Shown here piece by piece: positions 17,526 to 26,489 of a DNA stretch of 64,000 nucleotides; position 1 is the stretch's first letter; every line of letters starts with the position of its first letter. Source of the DNA: Soehngenia longivitae (GTDB lineage Bacteria; Bacillota; Clostridia; Tissierellales; Tissierellaceae); the NCBI RefSeq assembly GCF_004684055.1, contig NZ_SRIB01000008.1, positions 1 through 64,000 on the forward strand, written 5' to 3'. Below the pieces are notes generated by a model that did no database searches, had not been told where the DNA came from, and saw only the letters and a program-made list of their open reading frames with translations. The translations under genes and the position numbers were made by a program.

Positions 17526-17542
17526 TTGGCACATTAATTGCA
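17526..17542 (+). promoter_or_regulatory. Sigma-54 (-24/-12) promoter of the catabolic operon
   Basis: TTGGCACATTAATTGCA has GG at 17528-17529 and GC at 17540-17541, 10 bases apart. It drives the gene row from the alpha/beta hydrolase at 17567 probably through to the solute-binding protein ending at 26341, as gaps between these genes are short and no terminator is seen before 26351. Confidence 0.92.
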
Positions 17543-17566
17543 TAATTAAAATTTAGGAGGGATATC

Positions 17567-18448
17567 ATGTTAAAAAAGATTGAATTACCAAATGGAGAAA
17601 CTTTAGCTTATAGAAAGCATGGAAATGGGGAAAAGGTTTTACTACTCATCCATGGTAATATGTCATCATCAATGCATTGGGATACTGTTGTGGAAAGACT
17701 ACCTGATGATTATACTGCTTATGCTATGGACATGAGAGGTTTTGGGGCATCAAGCTACAACAATAGATTTAACTCATTAAGAGATCTATCTAATGATATA
17801 AAGTTATTTTGTGATGCGTTGAAACTAGATAAATTCTCTATAGTTGCTTGGTCAACTGGTGGTGGAGTAGCAATGTATTTTGCAATTGACTATCCAGAAA
17901 TGGTTGAAAAGATAGTGTTGGTAGAATCTGTTGGAATTAAGGGTTATCCAATATTTAAAAAAGATGAAAACAACCAACCGATTTTGGGACAGTTTTTGAC
18001 TACCAAAGAAGAAATTGAAAATGATCCAGTTCAAGTACTGCCTATATTAAAGGCTTATGAAGATAAAAATAAAGACTTCATCAAATTTGTTTGGGATAAT
18101 ACCATATATACCTTTAAAAAGCCTGATGAAGAAAGATATCAAAGATATCTAGATGAGATTTTGATGCAAAGAAATTTAGTTGACATAGATTATTCTCTAG
18201 TTCATTTTAACATTTCTCATGAACACAATGGTGCAGAACAAGGAACCGGAGAAGTCGACAAAATCACTCAACCTGTTTTAGTTATGCAAGGAGAAAACGA
18301 TATAGTAGTACCAAAGGAAATGGGAATTGAAATGGCCGCTGCAATAGGAGATAATGCGAAATTAGAATTGTTGCCTAACGGTGGGCACGCACCGATGGAA
18401 GATGATTTAGATAGATTTATGAAAGTAACATTAGAATTTTTGGCATAA
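17567..18448 (+). CDS. Alpha/beta hydrolase (first of the operon)
   Basis: This 293-residue alpha/beta-fold hydrolase has the oxyanion motif LLIHGN (27-31), the nucleophile S96 in VAWSTGG (a variant of the GxSxG elbow with Ala at the first position), acid Asp in GENDIVVP near residue 246, and catalytic His in GGHAPMED near 272. The family includes esterases, thioesterases and C-C bond hydrolases. It is the first gene behind a sigma-54 promoter and shares the operon with a second hydrolase, so it may act on a diketone, ester or CoA-thioester intermediate. The substrate is unknown. Confidence 0.85.
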   Translation: MLKKIELPNGETLAYRKHGNGEKVLLLIHGNMSSSMHWDTVVERLPDDYTAYAMDMRGFGASSYNNRFNSLRDLSNDIKLFCDALKLDKFSIVAWSTGGGVAMYFAIDYPEMVEKIVLVESVGIKGYPIFKKDENNQPILGQFLTTKEEIENDPVQVLPILKAYEDKNKDFIKFVWDNTIYTFKKPDEERYQRYLDEILMQRNLVDIDYSLVHFNISHEHNGAEQGTGEVDKITQPVLVMQGENDIVVPKEMGIEMAAAIGDNAKLELLPNGGHAPMEDDLDRFMKVTLEFLA

Positions 18449-18461
18449 AGGAGGGTTATAA

Positions 18462-19499
18462 GTGGCAAATTTGAATACAAATGTGGGAATTTTAGGAACA
18501 GGATTGTACATTCCTAAAAACAGAATGACAGCAAAAGAAATATCAGAGGCCACAAATGGCTTGTGGACAGAACAAGCAATAATTGAAAAACTAGGCATTA
18601 TTGAAAAACCTATACCAGGTGACGGAGATGGAACTCAAGAGATGGGAGTTAAAGCAGCTTTAGATGCTTTAGAAAGGACTGGTCTAGATCCAAAAGAAAT
18701 CGACTTAATTCTTTGCATTGGGGAAGAATGGAAGGAATATCCTTTGACAACATCTGGGATATACATTCAAGAAAAGATAGGGGCAGATAATGCTTGGGCA
18801 ATTGATGTTCAACAAAGATGCTGTTCTACAGTTTCTGCGATGAAAATAGCTAAAGACATGATGATTGCTGATGATGAAATAAATACAGTTATGATAGTTG
18901 GCGGATACAGAAACGGTGATTTTGTTGATTATACAGATAAAGATATGTCTATGATGTACAACTTAGCTGCTGGTGGTGGAGCTATTATACTAAAGAAAAA
19001 TTTAAATAGAAACGTCTTATTGGGCACTCATATAGTAACAGATGGTTCAATGGCAAGAGATGCAGGGGTTGAGTTTGGGGGCATAGAAAAGCCAATAACA
19101 AAAGAAAATGTAGATATTGCATATAAATCACTTAGGTTATTCGATGCAAAACACATGAAAGATAGATTGAATGAAGTGTCATTAAAAAATTGGTATCATT
19201 GCATAGATAGAGCATTTGAAAAATCCAACATAAGTAAAGAAGAATTAGGTTATCTTGCCGTACTACACTTTAAATACTCACAGCATAAAGCTATGCTTGA
19301 ACACCTAGGGCTTACAGAAGATCAAACTAATTATCTTTCTCACTATGGCCACATTGGTCAGATAGACCAAATACTATCACTTCAACTTGGTTTGGAACAA
19401 GGGAAGATAAAGGAAGGCACTGTTATTTCAATGATAGCAGCTGGAATAGGTTATGCGTGGGCAGCAAACGTAATTAAATGGGGAAAATGGGAGGACTAG
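18462..19499 (+). CDS. KAS III-like (FabH/HMG-CoA-synthase type) enzyme with altered triad
   Basis: This 345-residue thiolase-fold protein starts with GTG at 18462 after GGAGGG. The fold is shown by VGILGTGLYIP at the start, AAGGGAIIL in the middle and a glycine-rich MIAAGIGYAWAA near the end. Lined up by eye with FabH, Cys120 (QQRCCS) is the acyl-binding cysteine and His269 the first base. The usual Asn of the GNTSAAS loop is His297 (SHYGHIGQ). With no acyl-carrier-protein or fatty acid genes nearby, and a CoA-transferase 2 bases on, it probably works on CoA esters, possibly in the cleaving direction. The reaction is not known. Confidence 0.8.
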   Translation: MANLNTNVGILGTGLYIPKNRMTAKEISEATNGLWTEQAIIEKLGIIEKPIPGDGDGTQEMGVKAALDALERTGLDPKEIDLILCIGEEWKEYPLTTSGIYIQEKIGADNAWAIDVQQRCCSTVSAMKIAKDMMIADDEINTVMIVGGYRNGDFVDYTDKDMSMMYNLAAGGGAIILKKNLNRNVLLGTHIVTDGSMARDAGVEFGGIEKPITKENVDIAYKSLRLFDAKHMKDRLNEVSLKNWYHCIDRAFEKSNISKEELGYLAVLHFKYSQHKAMLEHLGLTEDQTNYLSHYGHIGQIDQILSLQLGLEQGKIKEGTVISMIAAGIGYAWAANVIKWGKWED

Positions 19500-19501
19500 A
19501 C

Positions 19502-20821
19502 ATGGATTTGGAGAAGATATATAAGAGTAAATTATTATCATTAGAAGAAGCTTTAAGTCTTGTAAAATCAGATTATAATTTAGTTTCTGCATTAGCGGCT
19601 GCTGAGCCTAGAGAGTTTTTATCAAATCTTCATACAATAGCGGATAGAGTAAAAAATGTAAATGTTTCCACGTGTTTGCCTTTAGGGGATTATGAATATT
19701 TCATGAATCCAAAATACAAAGAAAGCTTTCAAATGGATGGATGGTTTTTTACACCTGCAACCAGAAGAGCCCATAAAAATGGAAATGTTTCTTTTATACC
19801 AAATCATTTACACTTAGCTGCAAAAAAGAGAATATTTCATAGAAAACCCAATATATTTTTAGGCACAGGTGCACCAATGGACAAACACGGCTATGTATCA
19901 CTTTCTTTAAGCACAACTTATGAGAGGGAAATGATTGATGCGTCCGATATAGTGATAATCGAGATAAATCCAAACATGCCAAGGACTTTTGGAGATTCAG
20001 TAATCCACATTAATGACATAGATTATGTCATAGAAGCAAATTATCCTGTTCCTGAACTAGAAATAGTAGAACCTTCAGAGAAGGATACGATCATCGGAAG
20101 ATATATTGCAGATCTTATTGATGATGGATCTACCATCCAATTAGGAATTGGTGGAATCCCAAATGCTGTAGCTAAAGAACTTATGCATAAAAAAGACCTC
20201 GGAATACACACGGAGATGCTTACTGATGGGATGGTTGACTTATACAATGCAGGAGTAATCACTGGTAGATACAAGACTTTAATGCCAGGGAAGATGGTTA
20301 CAACTTTCGTACTAGGTAGTAAAAAACTATATGACTTTGTTGATGATAATCCTGGTGTAAATGTAATGAGAGGCTCATGGGTTAATGACCCATATATAAT
20401 TGGTCAAAACTACAAGATGGTTTCGATAAACACCACGATAGAGATAGATTTAACTGGGCAATGTGCATCTGAATCAATAGGACATGTGCAGTTTAGTGGT
20501 ACTGGTGGACAGGCTGACACAGCGATTGGTGCTCAAAACTCAGTAGGAGGAAAATCCATCATAGCACTTTATTCAACTGCAAATGTAAGGGTGGACGGAT
20601 CTGATGAAAGAAAGACAATTTCAAAAATCGTTCCAGCATTAGCTAAAGGAGCTGCGGTTTCATTGTCTAGAAATGATGTAGACTATGTAGTTACTGAATA
20701 CGGAGTAGCTTCACTTAGGGGAACATCTATTAGGGAAAGAGTAAAAGCTTTGATAAATATTGCTCATCCTGATTTTAGAGAAGAATTACAAAGAGAAGCT
20801 GACGAGTTGATGATTTGGTAG
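19502..20821 (+). CDS. Acyl-CoA:carboxylate CoA-transferase (4-hydroxybutyrate/Cat2 type)
   Basis: This protein of about 439 residues belongs to the acetyl-CoA hydrolase/transferase family. Visible motifs are GIGGIPNAV (215-223), the HTEM glutamate at residue 238, where clostridial 4-hydroxybutyrate CoA-transferase has its catalytic Glu, and the FSGTGGQ and GGKSI segments of the C-terminal half. It would move CoA from acetyl-CoA to an organic acid, activating the pathway substrate or releasing product. The ATG at 19502 is used because GGGAGG lies 8 bases before it; the upstream GTG/ATG codons fall in the previous gene. The specific acid is unknown. Confidence 0.88.
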   Translation: MDLEKIYKSKLLSLEEALSLVKSDYNLVSALAAAEPREFLSNLHTIADRVKNVNVSTCLPLGDYEYFMNPKYKESFQMDGWFFTPATRRAHKNGNVSFIPNHLHLAAKKRIFHRKPNIFLGTGAPMDKHGYVSLSLSTTYEREMIDASDIVIIEINPNMPRTFGDSVIHINDIDYVIEANYPVPELEIVEPSEKDTIIGRYIADLIDDGSTIQLGIGGIPNAVAKELMHKKDLGIHTEMLTDGMVDLYNAGVITGRYKTLMPGKMVTTFVLGSKKLYDFVDDNPGVNVMRGSWVNDPYIIGQNYKMVSINTTIEIDLTGQCASESIGHVQFSGTGGQADTAIGAQNSVGGKSIIALYSTANVRVDGSDERKTISKIVPALAKGAAVSLSRNDVDYVVTEYGVASLRGTSIRERVKALINIAHPDFREELQREADELMIW

Positions 20822-20836
20822 AGAAGGAGGCTAACC

Positions 20837-21655
20837 ATGCCAAGTACAAAGATAAAAGGATACGAAATATATTATGAGGTCTATGGGAAAGGGGAGACAA
20901 TAGTTCTTTTAAATGGAATCATGATGTCAACCTCCAGTTGGAATAGCTTCATAGATGTGTTTAGTAGAAATAACAGATTGGTACTAATTGATTTTTTAGA
21001 TCAAGGTAAGTCACAGAAATCAGATAAACCATATGATCAAAAATTGCAGAGTGATATCGTAAAAGGAGTAATTGATGAATTAAAAATAGATAAAATTCAT
21101 CTGGTGGGAGTGTCTTATGGGGGAGAAGTTGCTTTAAATTTTGCTTTAAAATATCAAGAGAATTTATCGTCATTGATATTAGCAAATACAACAAGCTATA
21201 CTACCCAATTGCTAAGAGATGTAGGAAAATGCTGGAACTATGCAGCAAAAAACCATGATGGAAGAGCATTTTTTAAGGCTACTATGCCATTTATTTATTC
21301 GGTTGAATTTTATGAAGAAAACATTGACTGGCTTAAAAAAAGGGAAGATTTGTTTGTAACTATATTTGATGACGCGTGGTATGAAGCCTATATTAGACTT
21401 GTCGATAGTGCAGAGAATCTTGATATAAGAGAAGAAATAGAAAAAATAAAAGTACCGACACTTATTATTAGTGCAGAATACGATATCACAACACCTATAA
21501 GATATCAGAAAGTTATACATGAAAAAATACAAAATTCTAAATGGGTTCTCATCAAAGGGAGTGGACATGCAAGTATGTATGAAAAACCACAAGAATTTGC
21601 TTCAAATATACTTGGATTTATAAACACTTATGATGAAGAAATAAAAATTGTCTGA
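20837..21655 (+). CDS. Alpha/beta hydrolase (second of the operon)
   Basis: This 272-residue alpha/beta hydrolase has nucleophile S93 in VGVSYGG, acid Asp in SAEYDITTP near residue 218 and catalytic His in GSGHASM near 244. The usual HG oxyanion motif is LNGIMM here, as in some C-C hydrolases and 3-oxoadipate enol-lactonase-like enzymes. It is only distantly like the first hydrolase of the operon, so the two probably do different steps. It sits between the CoA-transferase (15 bases) and livH (14 bases). Confidence 0.85.
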   Translation: MPSTKIKGYEIYYEVYGKGETIVLLNGIMMSTSSWNSFIDVFSRNNRLVLIDFLDQGKSQKSDKPYDQKLQSDIVKGVIDELKIDKIHLVGVSYGGEVALNFALKYQENLSSLILANTTSYTTQLLRDVGKCWNYAAKNHDGRAFFKATMPFIYSVEFYEENIDWLKKREDLFVTIFDDAWYEAYIRLVDSAENLDIREEIEKIKVPTLIISAEYDITTPIRYQKVIHEKIQNSKWVLIKGSGHASMYEKPQEFASNILGFINTYDEEIKIV

Positions 21656-21669
21656 AGGGGTGAGAATTA

Positions 21670-22542
21670 ATGGACATATTCGTACAAATATTACTCAATA
21701 GCCTAGAAACAGGAGGAATATACGCACTTGCAGCATTAGGTATAATTCTCATTTTCAGAACTTCTGTAACAACGAATTTTGCACAAGGCTCAATCAGTAT
21801 GTTTAGTGCATTTTTAGCTACAATAGTATTGATAAGAACTGGAATATCCCCAATATCAGCTGCTATAGTAGGTATGCTATTTGCTCTTCTAATTGGTGTG
21901 TTAGTCGACTACTTTGTCATATCAAGGGCACAAAGAGTCAATCCAGTATCAAAACAGATTATTACTTTAGGCCTTATAATGATATTTTTGGGCCTAGCTC
22001 CAATGCTGTTTGGAACCGACCCCCTACAATTTCCAAGATTTGTCTACGGTTCCTACAGCTTTTTCGGAGCGACAATATCATATAATGCAATATTTAATAT
22101 AGTTGTAGGATTAGCATTGATGGGTATTTTGTTCTTTGCACTTCAAAAAACAAAATGGGGGCTATCAGTTAGAGCAACTGCATCAAATGATGTAGTCGCT
22201 AGAATGATGGGAATTCCAACAGCACAAGTAACCAGAGCTTCATGGGCAATTGCAGCTGCTTTAGGGACATTATCTGCATTGATGCTTGCACCAACAAATA
22301 GTGTAAATCTATCTATGATGGACACAGTTCAAGTCACAGCTTTATTAGCATGTATACTAGGAGGATTCACCTCGTTTTATGGGGCTGTTATCGCAGCTTA
22401 TCTAATTGGATTTGCTAGTAATTTATTGTCTTTTTATGTTTCCTCAATTTGGAGTGATTCAATTTTGTATTTATTGATTTTGACTGTAATTTTATTTAAA
22501 CCAACAGGCATATTTGGTAAAAAAGTTATAAAGAAAGTATAG
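21670..22542 (+). CDS. livH: Branched-chain-amino-acid-type ABC permease, LivH
   Basis: This 290-residue membrane protein with about eight helices is of the LivH family (conserved GGIYALAALG near the N-terminus and the ATASNDVVARMMGI cytoplasmic loop near residue 170). It is one half of the transport pore of a HAAT-family importer. It is followed by LivM, LivG, LivF and a lipoprotein receptor in the usual order, and is part of the sigma-54-driven operon, so it probably takes up the pathway substrate rather than leucine for biosynthesis. Confidence 0.93.
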   Translation: MDIFVQILLNSLETGGIYALAALGIILIFRTSVTTNFAQGSISMFSAFLATIVLIRTGISPISAAIVGMLFALLIGVLVDYFVISRAQRVNPVSKQIITLGLIMIFLGLAPMLFGTDPLQFPRFVYGSYSFFGATISYNAIFNIVVGLALMGILFFALQKTKWGLSVRATASNDVVARMMGIPTAQVTRASWAIAAALGTLSALMLAPTNSVNLSMMDTVQVTALLACILGGFTSFYGAVIAAYLIGFASNLLSFYVSSIWSDSILYLLILTVILFKPTGIFGKKVIKKV

Positions 22543-22552
22543 AGGTGAAGAG

Positions 22553-23578
22553 ATGAACAGTAAATTGATGAATTTTTATAAATCACATAAACCATATTCT
22601 CAGTTTCTTCTATTTGGGATAATACTTTCTTTATTGCCTCTATTAGTTAACTTAGGCTTGGTGAAATATTCACTTTTAACGACTGTAGCGAGTATATTGA
22701 TATATTCTATAGTTGCATTGGGACTAAATTTGCTTTTAGGTTATTCAGGCCTGATATCCCTTGGAACAGCAGGATTTATGGGAATGGGGACCTACCTAAC
22801 AGCATTTATCACTGCTGATTTGGGTTTGCCGTTTGAATTAGCTTTGATAATCTCAGTGGCAGTACCGATGTTGATTGGGGTTTTAACTGGGTTGGTTTCG
22901 TTAAGGATAGAAGGATATTATCTTGCAATAGCAACTCTTGCTATATCTGAGATATTGAGGAAGGTGTTTGTAGAATTTGACTTTGTTACAAATGGTTTTT
23001 CAGGGAAACAAGCCCAATACCCAAAACTACTGGGATTTTTACAATTGGATAGAAATGGAACTTATATACTGATAGTTTTCTTCCTTATCCTTGTCATGGT
23101 TATGATGCACAATCTAGTAAACAGCCATACAGGTAGAGCATTATCAACTATGAGAGGTAGTGAAGCTGCGGCTAGTGCAATGGGAATAAATATTTACAGG
23201 CATAGATTATTGTCTTTTGCCATTGCGGTTTCATTTTCAGCATTAGGAGGGGTATTGTACATGCACTTTGTAAAATACACTTATCCGAATGCATGGATAT
23301 TGATGCTTTCGCTCAATATTTTAGCAGTAATAGTAATTGGTGGCGTTAGGAGTATATCAGGAACTATCCTAGGTGCTTTTATAGTATTCGGAGTTCCAGA
23401 CTTAATTTTAAAAAGACTTCCAATAATAGGAAGTATAGATGGGGCAGCATATATTTTCAATGGTTTATTGATTATTTTAGTTATCCTATTCTACCCAAAT
23501 GGATTGATTAATATGAGATTTGACATACAGAGAAATTTCCGCAAGCTATTTAAGAGAGGAGAGGATCTCAATGGATAA
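22553..23578 (+). CDS. livM: Branched-chain-amino-acid-type ABC permease, LivM
   Basis: This 341-residue partner permease has a basic N-terminal tail, about nine or ten helices, the ALGLNLLLGYSGLISLG segment (about 56-72) and the RGSEAAASAMGI loop near residue 200 that contacts the ATPases. It starts 10 bases after livH and its last 8 bases overlap livG. Confidence 0.93.
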   Translation: MNSKLMNFYKSHKPYSQFLLFGIILSLLPLLVNLGLVKYSLLTTVASILIYSIVALGLNLLLGYSGLISLGTAGFMGMGTYLTAFITADLGLPFELALIISVAVPMLIGVLTGLVSLRIEGYYLAIATLAISEILRKVFVEFDFVTNGFSGKQAQYPKLLGFLQLDRNGTYILIVFFLILVMVMMHNLVNSHTGRALSTMRGSEAAASAMGINIYRHRLLSFAIAVSFSALGGVLYMHFVKYTYPNAWILMLSLNILAVIVIGGVRSISGTILGAFIVFGVPDLILKRLPIIGSIDGAAYIFNGLLIILVILFYPNGLINMRFDIQRNFRKLFKRGEDLNG

Positions 23579-24368
23579 GATGGACAATAAAGTTTTAAAA
23601 GTAGAAAACCTCTCCATTGCTTTTGGTGGGTTAAAAGCAGTTGACAATTTATCATTTGACATAGATGAAGGAGAAATATTTGGACTTATAGGACCAAATG
23701 GTGCTGGAAAAACTACGGTTTTTAACTGTATCACTCAGTTTTACAAACCTGATGAAGGGGATATCTACTTTAGAACAAATACTGGTGAAGTTGAAAACCT
23801 AGTGGGAAAGAAAACTCATGAAATAATTGGGAAAGGTCTTGTTAGAACATTTCAAAATATAGAACTTATTAGAGAATTGACGGTAGTTGAAAATATTATG
23901 GTAGGAGCTCATGTAGAGTTTAAAGCTTCCTTATTTAATCAATTTTTCAGACTCAAAAAGACTAGACAAGAAGAAAGCAGGATTAGGAAAAGAGCAGAGG
24001 AAATACTTGATCACATGGGATTATTATCTATAAAAGACATGTTAGTAGCAGGGCAGCCATATGGTGTGCTTAAAAAAATTGAGCTGGCAAGAGCTTTGAT
24101 GCTCGACCCTAAACTCATTATATTGGATGAGCCGGCAGCTGGTTTAAACGACTCAGAAACATTGTCTTTAGTAAATATAATAAAAGAGATAAAGATGGAG
24201 AGAAATTGTTCAATTCTATTAATTGAGCATGATATGAAATTTGTAAATGGCCTATGCGATAGAATTTGTGCCATAAATTTTGGAAAACTTTTAGCCATAG
24301 GGACACCTGAAGAAATACAAGGTAATGAACAAGTCCAAATTGCCTATCTTGGAAAGGAGGACGACTGA
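23571..24368 (+). CDS. livG: HAAT-family ABC ATPase, LivG
   Basis: This 265-residue ATPase has Walker A GPNGAGKT, the Q-loop TFQNIELI, Walker B LIILDEPAAGL and the LIEHDM switch. The ABC signature reads YGVLKKIELAR, where LivG proteins have LSYGQQRRLEIAR, so the canonical LSGG(Q) core is changed. The start at 23571 follows AGAGGAGAGG; an ATG-like start at 23520 lies inside livM. The energising pair with LivF is encoded one base downstream. Confidence 0.92.
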   Translation: MDKMDNKVLKVENLSIAFGGLKAVDNLSFDIDEGEIFGLIGPNGAGKTTVFNCITQFYKPDEGDIYFRTNTGEVENLVGKKTHEIIGKGLVRTFQNIELIRELTVVENIMVGAHVEFKASLFNQFFRLKKTRQEESRIRKRAEEILDHMGLLSIKDMLVAGQPYGVLKKIELARALMLDPKLIILDEPAAGLNDSETLSLVNIIKEIKMERNCSILLIEHDMKFVNGLCDRICAINFGKLLAIGTPEEIQGNEQVQIAYLGKEDD

Positions 24369-25087
24369 TGAATGAGTGTTTAGGAATTAAAAACTTAAAA
24401 GTTAATTATGGGAGCATTGAAGCGCTTAAAGGAATAGACATATCCGTTAAAGAAGGACAGATAGTTGCATTACTTGGTGCAAATGGAGCAGGAAAGACAA
24501 CAACATTAAGAAAAATATCTGGCATATTGGAAGCAAAAAGTGGCAGTGTTCAGTTTTTCGGGGAAGACATTACAAAATTACCACCACATAAAATTGCTTC
24601 AAAAGGAATAATACAATCTCCTGAAGGCAGACAGGTATTTAGAGATTTGACAGTTGAAGAAAATCTTATGATAGGTGCATATACTATTAAAAATAAGAAA
24701 GAATTAAAAAATAATTTTGACAGAGTTTATTCATATTTCCCGGTTCTTAGGGAGAGAAAGAATCAAATTGCCTCAACATTATCCGGTGGAGAACAACAAA
24801 TGCTCGCAATTGGTAGAGCTTTGATGGGAAACCCCAAATTGTTGTTATTAGATGAGCCATCTCTAGGTCTTGCACCTTTGATTGTAAAAAATATATTTCA
24901 TATCATCGAAGAAATAAGAAAAGACGGTACAACTGTATTAATAGTAGAGCAAAATGCATTGCAAACATTAAAAATAGCCGATTATGCATATGTTTTAGAG
25001 GTAGGCAAGGTCGGTATGGAAGGGAGTGCTAAAGAGCTAAGAAATAACAGTTCATTAATTGAAGTTTATTTGGGAGGAAAAAATTAA
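24368..25087 (+). CDS. livF: HAAT-family ABC ATPase, LivF
   Basis: This 239-residue ATPase has Walker A GANGAGKT, the LivF-typical SPEGRQVF Q-loop region, an intact signature LSGGEQQMLAIGRAL, Walker B LLLLDEPSLGLAP and the VEQN switch. Its ATG overlaps the stop of livG (TGATG-type junction), ensuring equal production of the two subunits. Confidence 0.94.
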   Translation: MNECLGIKNLKVNYGSIEALKGIDISVKEGQIVALLGANGAGKTTTLRKISGILEAKSGSVQFFGEDITKLPPHKIASKGIIQSPEGRQVFRDLTVEENLMIGAYTIKNKKELKNNFDRVYSYFPVLRERKNQIASTLSGGEQQMLAIGRALMGNPKLLLLDEPSLGLAPLIVKNIFHIIEEIRKDGTTVLIVEQNALQTLKIADYAYVLEVGKVGMEGSAKELRNNSSLIEVYLGGKN

Positions 25088-25102
25088 ACAGGAGGTAATA
25101 AA

Positions 25103-26341
25103 ATGAAAAAAAGAATATCTATTATAATGGTTTTAGCTTTGATTATATCAACTCTAGCAGGATGTACGACAAGCAATGAAATTGCACAAGGGGTTACAGA
25201 TACAACAGTTAAAGTTGGCAACACAGCGGCAACATCAGGGGCTTTTGCAGCAGTAGGTGTACCTTTCAATGCAGGTATAGAAGCATATTTCAAGATGGTA
25301 AATGATGCAGGTGGAATTGATGGCAGAAAGATTGAATTTGTTCATTATGATGATGAATTTGATCCAATAAAAGCTACTACTTTTACAGAGCAACTTATAA
25401 ATGACGATAAAGTTTTTGCAATTGTAGGGCACTTCGGTACACCAACAATTGGCGCGACTTTGGATTTATTGAAAGAAACAGGTATACCTGCAGTTTATTT
25501 TGCAGCTGGTATAGCAGCTCTTTATAATGAAGATGCTACATCTATTGAAAATGGAAAAGGATTATTCCCAGTACAACCTATTTATGTAACAGAGGGTAGA
25601 TTAATTGTAGCAAGAGCAATTGAAGAACATAATGCTAAAAAAGTAGGCGTAATTTATACAAATGATGATGCTGGAAAAGACTTATTAGCAGGAATAGAAA
25701 ATCAAGTAGAAAAATTAGGTGCTGATTACACAGTTGTAAAAGAGCAAGTAAATCCAGGAGCAACTGATGTATCAAGTCAAGCACTAAAAATGAAAAATGA
25801 AAATGTTGATGTAATAGTTGCAGCATCTATACAAGCAACATTGCCAACAATTATTAAAGGTTTGATAGCACAAGGAGTAAATAAACCTGTCTTTACAACA
25901 TATTCAAATGCTGATGCTACTACAATAGCAAATTTCCAAACTGATTATGCAAACGCTGCAAACAAATTCCCTATCTATTCAAATGCATGGGTAGATTTAA
26001 GCAATCAAGAAGAAGTTGACCAATTTGTTCAAGGCATGACTGACTTTGGGAAACCTGAATATGCAGCTAATGCATTTTCAATGGCTGGATGGATAGCAGG
26101 ACATTTCTTCGTAGAAGGATTAAGAAGGGTTGAAGGTGAAACATTAAATTGGGAAAATTATATTAATGGAATGGAAAAAGAACCATTTAAAATCCCAATG
26201 GGTGGAACAGTAGACTTTGCAAATGGAAAGAGACTTGGGACTCAGTCAATGTCATTGCTAAAAGTATCAGAAGATGGCTCAGCATGGGAAGTAGTAAAAC
26301 CAGTAGAAGACTTAAATGTGATACTAGATAGAATTCAATAA
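25103..26341 (+). CDS. livK: ABC solute-binding lipoprotein, Leu/Ile/Val-type
   Basis: This 412-residue receptor has a lipoprotein signal with Cys21 in the lipobox STLAGC and the two-lobe type I periplasmic-binding fold (VKVGNTAATSGAFAAVG after the signal; KVGVIYTNDDAGKD in the middle). It captures the substrate outside the membrane and hands it to LivHM. HAAT receptors bind branched amino acids but also amides, urea and aromatic or short-chain acids, so the ligand cannot be assigned. It is the last gene of the operon, closed by a terminator. Confidence 0.92.
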   Translation: MKKRISIIMVLALIISTLAGCTTSNEIAQGVTDTTVKVGNTAATSGAFAAVGVPFNAGIEAYFKMVNDAGGIDGRKIEFVHYDDEFDPIKATTFTEQLINDDKVFAIVGHFGTPTIGATLDLLKETGIPAVYFAAGIAALYNEDATSIENGKGLFPVQPIYVTEGRLIVARAIEEHNAKKVGVIYTNDDAGKDLLAGIENQVEKLGADYTVVKEQVNPGATDVSSQALKMKNENVDVIVAASIQATLPTIIKGLIAQGVNKPVFTTYSNADATTIANFQTDYANAANKFPIYSNAWVDLSNQEEVDQFVQGMTDFGKPEYAANAFSMAGWIAGHFFVEGLRRVEGETLNWENYINGMEKEPFKIPMGGTVDFANGKRLGTQSMSLLKVSEDGSAWEVVKPVEDLNVILDRIQ

Positions 26342-26350
26342 GATATACCG

Positions 26351-26384
26351 TTAAAAGCCTTTGAGGGAACTCAAAGGCTTTTAC
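26351..26384 (+). terminator. Intrinsic terminator
   Basis: A 14-bp stem TAAAAGCCTTTGAG and its complement with a GGAA tetraloop, ending TTTTA, closes the long sigma-54 operon. Confidence 0.88.
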
Positions 26385-26489
26385 TATAAGTAAGTCTTAT
26401 ACAATATAACACAAGCTTATTACTATATTTAAAGTCTAAGTGATAAAATATAGATAAATAATTAACAAACAAAACATAGGAGGGATTAC

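Noticed and set aside
18462-19499. Fatty-acid synthesis FabH
   Set aside because: No ACP, FabD, FabF or FabZ neighbours, altered catalytic Asn, sigma-54 control, and fusion of the context with transport and CoA-transferase genes.
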